A stretch of 12,687 bases of DNA from Moraxellaceae bacterium (GTDB lineage Bacteria; Pseudomonadota; Gammaproteobacteria; Pseudomonadales; UBA3067). The notes under the pieces are model-generated. The model did not search any database. It was given only the letters and a program-made list of their open reading frames with translations, and was not told the DNA's origin. The DNA lies in assembly GCA_002401525.1 (NCBI GenBank), contig NVTH01000015.1:8924-21610 (forward strand), written 5' to 3'. The position numbers were made by a program, and so were the translations under genes. Of this stretch, positions 7,601-12,687 are shown in pieces. Each line of letters starts with the position of its first letter. The stretch's first letter is position 1.

Positions 7601-7648
7601 GGGGTCAAATAAGGGGAATCGGTTCTGTCTGGCCTCGTCTACTGACCC
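7601..7648. repeat. REP/RAYT-associated repeat-like element (solo)
   Basis: The stretch 7601-7628 starts GGGGTCAAATAAGGGG and continues AATCGGTTCTGT. TGACCC at 7643-7648 is inverted relative to GGGTCA at 7602-7607. From memory, the combination of GGGGTCA, AAGGGG and GGTTCTGT is common in gammaproteobacterial genomes around REP-associated tyrosine (Y1/IS200-like) transposases. No transposase is present here, so this would be a solo or decayed copy. The assignment rests on recollection, not a search. Confidence 0.45.
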
Positions 7649-7782
7649 AATAAAGCCGCACCGGCATCTTGCCCCATAGATTCAACCGCATCAACAAAAT
7701 TCTGTAGATTCCTAACACTTTGCGACAAACTTACTACGATTACCCCTACCCACCCTTTCCTATGTAAAAAATGCTGACTCAT
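7639..7782 (-). CDS. Possible small ORF or gene remnant, 47 residues
   Basis: On the minus strand, ATG at 7782 opens 47 codons ending at TAG 7639-7641. The C-terminal part ('LQNFVDAVESMGQDAG' then 'AALLGQ') is helix-forming with coding-like codon choice, while the N-terminal half is unconvincing and the ATG has no Shine-Dalgarno. I do not recognise it. It could be the tail of a decayed gene cut short by the adjacent REP-like element, or chance. Confidence 0.2.
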   Translation of the reverse strand: MSQHFLHRKGWVGVIVVSLSQSVRNLQNFVDAVESMGQDAGAALLGQ

Positions 7783-8233
7783 TTAGTCAAATATTTCATA
7801 GAAAAACTTAAATTTTCCGTCAATCTTTTGCCAGAATCAAATGTCAATAAGCGGCAATGTAACTCACTCCCACTCATCCTCTCTCGCCAAGCAGATATTT
7901 TGCGATGGCCTAAATATGCCCTGGCGCAATTGCTAAACTTGCGCCACCAACCCAACCTTCTTAGTTAATCTACCCTTATTCTAGAGCTGAAAAAGCTCCT
8001 CACCGGTGCAGGCAAGCACTTAATTTCTCGAAACAATTTATTAAACACCAGGCAGCAAAATCGCCAGTGATAACTGCAAAGATCCAAATACCGAAAGCAT
8101 CATTATCATTAAGCTGAGCATTCTTATCCAGAGCAAACTACGTCAGTTTTTTTTACAGACTGTCAGCTCTATAAAGGGAACTAACTTCCAAGCATTAAAG
8201 TCACCGATAACAAGACCCTAAACCTCGATGGAC

Positions 8234-8239
8234 TATAAT
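8234..8239 (+). promoter_or_regulatory. Candidate -10 box for the J-PilZ gene
   Basis: A perfect TATAAT lies about 57 bp upstream of the chosen ATG. No good -35 is seen 16-19 bp upstream (CAAGAC region), so an activator or alternative promoter class is possible. Confidence 0.35.
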
Positions 8240-8295
8240 TTTAATACCGGCGCCCCTAGTAATTACTGAATTAAAATCAATCTTTGAGCGAATGG

Positions 8296-9537
8296 ATGAA
8301 AGACTGGCAAGACCATTATCATACGTTGCACGTACATCCCGACGCCGATGTAGCGATTATCAAAGCCAGTTATCGCACGCTGATGCAAAAGTTAAAATAT
8401 CATCCTGACCTGGGAGGCGATAAAGACGATGCGGCACGTATCAACGAAGCTTATGGCGTCTTATCTAACCTGACCCTACGGACAGCTTACGATCAACAAC
8501 TTGCAGTACAACGTCAATTAAAAAAAGACCCCGAATTCAAACCTTGGCCTAACCAGCAAGAAAGAAGGTCGCGCACCAGTTCCAATTCCAATTCCAAGCC
8601 CAATCCCAGAGCCAATACAAAATCAAACGCAAAACAAAAACCCCGTCCACAGACAAACACTCACGGACAGAAACAGGCCCACGCAGAGGCTCAGCCCAAG
8701 CCAAAACCCGAGCCAAAGCCTTCCCCCAAATCTAAATCACACCAAAATACAGCTAATGAAAAGGGTCCATCAAACCATACCAATAACGGCAACGCCGATA
8801 ATAACAACACACAGAATAACAACACCCAGAATAACAAGAGCGATACCCACAACAACAATGCTCACAACAACAATGCCCACAACAACAATGCCGACAACAA
8901 CAAGGCCCAGAGCGGCGCTAAAGAAAGCTCTGGACAATACAGTTTCTCAAAATCATCCAGCCCGAAAAGACCCAAGCAAACAGCCCACCGCACGCGCTCA
9001 AAAAAACCGGTCATCCCTCAGAAACATTACGCTGAATTGGGGCAACATACCTACGCTTCAATTACCGCCAAACTTCCAGACACCAGTATTCGCAGCAGCA
9101 CGTGTCTGTTTTGCAAGGAGATCAATCATTTTCACCCACACCGCGACAATCAAGAGGCGATCGTCTGCTATAACTGCAAAAGCCCATTACAATTTATAAA
9201 TTTTAATCCACTCTGGGTTACTCAACGGCGCAGCGATCGGCTTAAACAAAAATCCCTTATCCAATTTACCGCCAACCACAACCAAGCCAAATCCTATCAA
9301 GGGATTGTTGTCGACCTCTCTCCTACAGGCATGCGCATCAAATCTTTACAAGCGCTTAAAATGGGCAATATCCTAAAATTAGATAACGAGGAGCTAAGTG
9401 CGGTAGCCAGTGTAATTCGTTGTGAACAAATAACGCTAAACAAGTTCAGCAGAAATAAATACTTTTACAGCGGAGTAAAATTTTTAGCGCTTAAAGTCAA
9501 CCAGAACCGGGGCACTTTTGTGTCTCATAAAGCCTAG
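8296..9537 (+). CDS. J-domain / zinc-ribbon / PilZ fusion protein
   Basis: This protein has 413 residues from the ATG at 8296. An in-frame TTG at 8284 would add four residues, but it has no ribosome site. Residues 3-70 form a DnaJ-type J domain with the essential HPD triad at 36-38 ('YHPDLGGDKDDAARINEAYG'), so it should stimulate DnaK ATPase. Residues about 75-240 are a low-complexity hydrophilic linker rich in Lys-Pro and Asn, including seven pentad units at 170-204. A four-cysteine zinc ribbon follows (C270, C273, C291, C294; C-x2-C-x17-C-x2-C). Residues about 306-405 match a PilZ domain with both c-di-GMP signatures: R311-x3-R315 ('RRSDR') and D340-x-S-x2-G345 ('DLSPTG'). There is no signal peptide or membrane segment, so it is cytoplasmic. 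It has none of the DnaJ type I client-binding domains. It stands alone, with no chaperone or diguanylate cyclase gene nearby. The function is inferred: a c-di-GMP-responsive co-chaperone. Confidence 0.87.
   Translation: MKDWQDHYHTLHVHPDADVAIIKASYRTLMQKLKYHPDLGGDKDDAARINEAYGVLSNLTLRTAYDQQLAVQRQLKKDPEFKPWPNQQERRSRTSSNSNSKPNPRANTKSNAKQKPRPQTNTHGQKQAHAEAQPKPKPEPKPSPKSKSHQNTANEKGPSNHTNNGNADNNNTQNNNTQNNKSDTHNNNAHNNNAHNNNADNNKAQSGAKESSGQYSFSKSSSPKRPKQTAHRTRSKKPVIPQKHYAELGQHTYASITAKLPDTSIRSSTCLFCKEINHFHPHRDNQEAIVCYNCKSPLQFINFNPLWVTQRRSDRLKQKSLIQFTANHNQAKSYQGIVVDLSPTGMRIKSLQALKMGNILKLDNEELSAVASVIRCEQITLNKFSRNKYFYSGVKFLALKVNQNRGTFVSHKA
8803..8907 (+). repeat. 15-bp in-frame tandem repeat (seven units) in the J-PilZ linker
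   Basis: Seven consecutive 15-bp, five-codon units encode NNTQN, NNTQN, NKSDT, HNNNA, HNNNA, HNNNA and DNNKA. The three HNNNA units (8848-8892) differ by one base (GCT versus GCC). The coding strand is almost free of T and G here. Such an array can change length by slippage without a frameshift. Confidence 0.85.
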
Positions 9538-9761
9538 TTCTATTAAGCGTATTGATTTCGCCTAACACCAGCGAATTCACCTCTAGCTTGCAATATCTAA
9601 CTGCCGGCGCCTAACTGGTTACGTCTCCCGCGCTAGATCTCCCTTCCTATAGACGCAATAAATAGCTAACATTGAACCCCCTATTATCAAGGGACCACTC
9701 TCGAGTGGAAGAATAAAACAGCAAAAATCTTTTTCTCATAAGAATAACATTGGAGTTTGAC
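9538..9761. other. Intergenic region upstream of the MAPEG gene
   Basis: This 224-bp gap holds an inverted repeat CCACTCTCGAGTGG at 9695-9708 (6-bp arms), about 55 bp before the start codon. It could be an operator, or a small hairpin in the leader. I see neither a terminator for the J-PilZ gene nor a convincing promoter. Confidence 0.35.
9752..9755 (+). promoter_or_regulatory. Ribosome binding site fixing the MAPEG start
   Basis: GGAG is followed by 6 nt and ATG at 9762. It overlaps the alternative in-frame TTG at 9750, which is therefore unlikely to be the start. Confidence 0.75.
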
Positions 9762-10163
9762 ATGAATAATACTGCGATAGCCCTTTTAGGCTTTACTTCC
9801 TGGACATTACTACTGGCGTTTAGCATCGCAATGCTACGAGGCTTTTTGAGCATGAAAGGGGAACATCAGCTCAATTCCTACGCCCCCGATGGCGCAGACG
9901 TCTCCCCGTTCTCTAACCGCTTGTGTCGAGCCCATGCAAATTGCTTGGAAAACCTGCCTTTATTTGCCGTGATCGCACTGTACGCATTGGTATCAGACCA
10001 AACCTCAGTGACCGACCCACTCGCCCTAGTATTACTCGCAGCCAGAATCGGTCAAAGCACCATTCATATCATTAACACATCGGTTCCGGCAGTGATGATT
10101 CGAGCCAGCTTCTTTTCAGTTCAACTGGCATTAATGGGCTGGTTTTTGATTAATTTGCTGTAG
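9762..10163 (+). CDS. MAPEG-family integral membrane protein
   Basis: This 133-residue protein has four hydrophobic segments (about 4-27, 63-81, 86-101 and 110-131). It carries the family-like stretch 'RAHANCLENLPLF' after a polar loop, and 'AARIGQSTIHI' before the last helix. These fit the MAPEG family (membrane-associated proteins in eicosanoid and glutathione metabolism), whose bacterial members are usually 130-140 residues long. Eukaryotic members are glutathione transferases or leukotriene synthases. The bacterial substrate is generally unknown, so any glutathione-related activity is inference. Expected in the inner membrane as a trimer by family analogy. It is a single gene, convergent with the DUF58 gene. 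Confidence 0.82.
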   Translation: MNNTAIALLGFTSWTLLLAFSIAMLRGFLSMKGEHQLNSYAPDGADVSPFSNRLCRAHANCLENLPLFAVIALYALVSDQTSVTDPLALVLLAARIGQSTIHIINTSVPAVMIRASFFSVQLALMGWFLINLL

Positions 10164-10184
10164 TTTAAATTCAAATCGTTCACT

Positions 10185-10220
10185 AAAAGGGTGTCACGGT
10201 AAATGCGTCGCTCGACACCC
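10185..10220 (-). terminator. Terminator at the end of the MoxR-DUF58 operon
   Basis: A 7-bp stem pairs GGGTGTC (10189-10195) with GACACCC (10214-10220) around an 18-nt loop. On the minus strand it is followed by TTTT (10185-10188), starting 3 bp past the DUF58 stop. On the plus strand the same hairpin is followed by CCTTT, so it may also slow transcription coming from the MAPEG gene. The loop is long, so strength is uncertain. Confidence 0.5.
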
Positions 10221-10223
10221 CCT

Positions 10224-11582
10224 TTACAGCACCCCGGCCCGCTTTATATCCAAATAGCGATTCACCACTTGGGCGGCAAAGTTTTGCGGGGTTTCATCCA
10301 CATAAAAAATATTCCGGTTCTCAAAATATTTTTTATAGCGTTTTCTCTTTTGTAAATACTCCATCGTGCCCGAATACGCCAACGCATCGTCTAACGACGT
10401 CACCGCTGCAGTGAGCCTATTATCCAGTGCTTGCTCACGCATATTGCCGAACAAAACCAAATGACGTTTCGATAAAAAGGAAACGCTTTCATACAGCCCT
10501 TCAAAATCCTCGTTACGCGTATTGGTCAGCAACACCACCAACGAACGACGAGGAAAGTAGCCCATAAAATCCTCACTTATTTTACTGAAGTCACAGGCAT
10601 GCAAAGAGGGCTCGACATCATAAACGCTATTTAATAACGTATTAATACTGGTGACCCCTTTTTGCGGCGGCACATAACGGCTTTTTCCCGGGCTCGGCAA
10701 ATACATCCCCACCGCGTCCCCCTGTTTTAGCGCCACGTAACTTAAAAGCAGCAAGGTATCCAAGGCATGATCAAAATGGCTTTCACCGTTGTCCTCGGCA
10801 CGCATGCTGCGGCCGCTGTCGACTAGAAATATTATCTGTTGATCTCGCTCCTCTTGATACTCGCGAGAAATCAACTTACGTTTTTTTGACGTCGCTTTCC
10901 AATCCACTTGCCGAAGACTGTCTCCCTGACGAAACTCTCTTAATTGATGAAACTCCAGCCCATCACCGCGTTTCTGGCGCTTTCGGATCCCCATCAACGG
11001 CGTATGACTTGCCATAGACAATAACGAAAAATGATGGATCCGCGCAAAATTTGGATACACTTTAATACGCTGCTTTTCTCCCACTCGAAAGCAGTACTGC
11101 CAAAATGTAAACGGCGAACGAAACCGCAAAAACCCTTCCTCAAACAATCCATCGCCACGCTGCGTCGGCTTTATTTTATAACGAAAAATACATTGTTGGC
11201 CTGACTCAAACTCCAGCTCACAAGGAAACGCCTGTTCCAAACATTCGCCTGGAACACCATCAAACAATTCAACTTTCATATTGCTTTTAAATTGATGATT
11301 AAAAACCAATTCAACCTGAGTCCATTGATTAACCGGCACATTATGAGGCAAGCGCCGCTGCATCAAAATCGAAGGGCTGAGTCGATATTGAAAAGCATCG
11401 TAAAGGGCGAGCATTATGATGACGCTGAACAGTAACCACCAACAGCTGCTGAGAACACTTTGTACTTTTATTGCGCCTTCGAAATGAAACCCGTGCGCTC
11501 CCAATAACACCCCCCCAAGAATACCCAAGGGCAGTAACGCGTAGAAAAGGTTAACCGAAGGCCGAACCGAAAATAACGTCAT
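10224..11582 (-). CDS. DUF58-domain (vWA-like) protein, MoxR partner
   Basis: This 452-residue protein has two N-terminal membrane segments (about 12-30 and 45-62), then an immunoglobulin-like region. The DUF58 signature follows at about 208-232 ('FHQLREFRQGDSLRQVDWKA'), then a von Willebrand-A-like fold starting 'IFLVDSGRSM' at 251-260. D255 and S259 are candidate MIDAS metal ligands, with G257 in the middle position of the DxSxS motif. It is anchored at the inner membrane with the vWA part probably cytoplasmic. DUF58 proteins are the regular partners of MoxR AAA+ ATPases in complex-assembly or stress-related systems. The start codon overlaps the MoxR stop (ATGA, 11579-11582), indicating translational coupling. 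Last gene of the operon, followed by a hairpin. Confidence 0.92.
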   Translation of the reverse strand: MTLFSVRPSVNLFYALLPLGILGGVLLGAHGFHFEGAIKVQSVLSSCWWLLFSVIIMLALYDAFQYRLSPSILMQRRLPHNVPVNQWTQVELVFNHQFKSNMKVELFDGVPGECLEQAFPCELEFESGQQCIFRYKIKPTQRGDGLFEEGFLRFRSPFTFWQYCFRVGEKQRIKVYPNFARIHHFSLLSMASHTPLMGIRKRQKRGDGLEFHQLREFRQGDSLRQVDWKATSKKRKLISREYQEERDQQIIFLVDSGRSMRAEDNGESHFDHALDTLLLLSYVALKQGDAVGMYLPSPGKSRYVPPQKGVTSINTLLNSVYDVEPSLHACDFSKISEDFMGYFPRRSLVVLLTNTRNEDFEGLYESVSFLSKRHLVLFGNMREQALDNRLTAAVTSLDDALAYSGTMEYLQKRKRYKKYFENRNIFYVDETPQNFAAQVVNRYLDIKRAGVL

Positions 11583-12571
11583 AAGCGAGGCGCATCAACG
11601 TCATCCACCAGCCTTAACAACACATCATCGTTTGACAAGCCCTCGATTTCAAAATCGGCACTCAAGGTAATGCGATGGCGCAAAACCGACAGTACGGATT
11701 GCTTCACGTCATCCGGCGTGACGTAGGCCCGTGCCGCCATTAACGCCCTGGCTTTAGCGGCTTTAATCAACGAAATACTGCCTCGAGGGCCGGCTCCATG
11801 CACAATCCCCATGCTTCCTCGAGTCGCTCGCACAATGGCCACGCTGTATTCAACCACTCGCTGGTCCACTTCAATACGAGCCACTAAATTCTGCAACGAG
11901 AGTAAGTTCTTTTTACTAAGACGCACGTTCGCTTGTGAAGTAACCGCGAGCGATTCTTTGATACGCCCCGAAGTCACCGCAGTAACAAGATCCACTTCAT
12001 CCTGTTGCTGAGGATAATCGATCAACACCTTCATCATAAACCGATCAATTTCAGCTTCGGGAAGAGGGTAGGTCCCTTCTTGCTCAATCGGATTTTGTGT
12101 CGCCAGCACCATAAAGGGCGCCTCGATCGAAAAGCTTTCGCCGTCGACCGTCACCTGCTGTTCTTGCATCGCCTCTAACAACGCGGCTTGGGTTTTTGCA
12201 GGCGCTCGATTAATTTCATCCGCCAACAAGAAGTTGGTGAAAACAGGGCCTTTACGAAACTCAAAGTGCTCACTTTTAAGGTCATAAATACTGTGCCCGG
12301 TAATATCGCTAGGCATTAAATCAGGGGTAAATTGCACGCGCTTATAGTCCCCTCCCAGACACACTGCTAAGCATCGCACCAATAAGGTTTTGCCTAAACC
12401 GGGCACTCCCTCCACCAGCACATGCCCACCCGCAAGCAACGCCACTAAAGTATCCGTGATGGCATTTTCTTGCCCCAACAATTCATTATTAATACTGTCT
12501 TTGAGCTGCATCACCAAACCATGGGCTTGAGTCAATTGCTCCTCAGTAAAAGCGCGGGAGTGCTCACTCAT
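11579..12571 (-). CDS. MoxR-family AAA+ ATPase
   Basis: This 330-residue protein has Walker A 'GVPGLGKT' at 55-62, Walker B 'LLADEINR' at 115-122 (D118, E119), sensor-1 'ATQNP' with N160, an arginine finger in 'EAEIDRF' (R177) and a C-terminal lid with 'GAGPRGS' and 'AYVTPDDV'. The length is typical of MoxR proteins. They act as chaperone-like ATPases that help assemble or activate protein complexes, usually with vWA partners, and the downstream DUF58 protein fits that role. AAGGAA (12578-12583) sits 6 nt before the ATG. The stop of the upstream partial gene overlaps the start (ATGA), so this is the middle of a coupled operon. The client is not identifiable here. Confidence 0.95.
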   Translation of the reverse strand: MSEHSRAFTEEQLTQAHGLVMQLKDSINNELLGQENAITDTLVALLAGGHVLVEGVPGLGKTLLVRCLAVCLGGDYKRVQFTPDLMPSDITGHSIYDLKSEHFEFRKGPVFTNFLLADEINRAPAKTQAALLEAMQEQQVTVDGESFSIEAPFMVLATQNPIEQEGTYPLPEAEIDRFMMKVLIDYPQQQDEVDLVTAVTSGRIKESLAVTSQANVRLSKKNLLSLQNLVARIEVDQRVVEYSVAIVRATRGSMGIVHGAGPRGSISLIKAAKARALMAARAYVTPDDVKQSVLSVLRHRITLSADFEIEGLSNDDVLLRLVDDVDAPRL

Positions 12572-12687
12572 AATGCGTTCCTTATTTTTTGCAACATTTG
12601 AATTTTTTCCACCAAATCAAACTCGTTTTTTACTTGCTGGGTCGCGAGCAAGGAATTTATTTCTTCAGCCTGAATATTGGTTTGTTG
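12568..12687 (-). CDS. C-terminal end of the gene upstream of MoxR (probably DUF4350)
   Basis: The last 39 codons of a minus-strand gene run off the right edge and end in TGA at 12568-12570, overlapping the MoxR ATG. The visible tail is helical and charged ('EFDLVEKIQMLQKIRNAL'). In gammaproteobacterial operons that contain MoxR and DUF58, the gene in this position is often a DUF4350 protein, whose C-terminus is similar in character. That identity is inferred from position, as too little sequence is visible for a family match. Confidence 0.65.
   Translation of the reverse strand, partial: QQTNIQAEEINSLLATQQVKNEFDLVEKIQMLQKIRNAL

Larger units (their letters stand above)
7475..8283. other. Long mostly non-coding interval between UnbV and J-PilZ genes
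   Basis: About 800 bp with no confident gene. It contains a REP/RAYT-like motif at 7601-7648, a 47-codon minus-strand reading frame at 7639-7782 whose tail looks coding, and a TATAAT box at 8234-8239 before the J-PilZ gene. From about 7970 to 8230 I see only AT-rich sequence and a minor GAGCT/AGCTC inverted repeat at 7984-7998. There is no tRNA or other recognisable RNA. Confidence 0.5.

Noticed and set aside
7771..7968. 65-codon plus-strand frame in the long intergenic region
   Set aside because: No ribosome site, no recognisable motif, and it overlaps the head of another doubtful frame. It gives no better evidence than chance.
8803..8907. CRISPR-like regular repeats
   Set aside because: Units are contiguous with no unique spacers, in frame with a coding sequence, and there are no cas genes. 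It is a coding minisatellite.
8756..9199. 147-codon plus-strand frame, Thr/Pro/Met-rich
   Set aside because: It is the out-of-frame reading of the J-PilZ linker and zinc ribbon. Its repetitive protein is a by-product of the 15-bp repeat, and the J-PilZ frame has intact domain motifs.
11811..12011. 66-codon plus-strand frame
   Set aside because: Antisense to the MoxR ATPase gene, with no motif or ribosome site.

Overview
The window reads as chromosome of a marine or aquatic gammaproteobacterium. The evidence is mid-40s GC by eye, Shine-Dalgarno-type starts on several genes, a proteobacterial CHASE histidine kinase, a PilZ (c-di-GMP) domain, a MoxR-DUF58 operon and a secreted FG-GAP/UnbV protein. 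I cannot name the genus. There are no tRNA or rRNA genes, insertion sequences, phage genes or CRISPR arrays. Most genes are single units with their own signals.

Layout. 1-1583 (minus) is the N-terminal three quarters of a molybdopterin/4Fe-4S oxidoreductase that runs off the left edge. 1844-3670 (plus) is a membrane CHASE-domain histidine kinase, divergent from it and without a visible partner regulator. 3789-5195 (minus) is an NAD(P)-dependent aldehyde dehydrogenase. Its upstream region holds a perfect TATAAT box overlapped by a perfect 7-bp-arm palindrome, plus imperfect direct repeats. 5503-5529 is a strong terminator for the next gene. 5581-7371 (minus) is an exported seven-repeat FG-GAP/VCBS propeller with an ASPIC/UnbV domain and a carboxypeptidase-regulatory-like C-terminus. 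7475-8283 is about 800 bp of mostly non-coding DNA, with a REP/RAYT-like motif and a possible gene remnant. 8296-9537 (plus) is the most unusual gene: a J domain, a long low-complexity linker with a 15-bp in-frame tandem repeat, a four-cysteine zinc ribbon and a PilZ domain. 9762-10163 (plus) is a small MAPEG-type membrane protein. 10224-12687 (minus) is the promoter-distal part of an operon: a partial gene (probably DUF4350), a MoxR AAA+ ATPase and a DUF58 protein, all joined by ATGA overlaps.

How the parts relate. The MoxR-DUF58 genes are a known functional unit, a chaperone-like ATPase plus its von Willebrand-like partner, working at or near the inner membrane. The J-PilZ protein carries the HPD triad and both PilZ ligand motifs. 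It is therefore a candidate c-di-GMP-responsive DnaK co-chaperone, and is the best candidate here for an under-described system. The remaining genes (Mo-oxidoreductase, kinase, aldehyde dehydrogenase, MAPEG) show no operon linkage to one another, and I do not infer a shared pathway.
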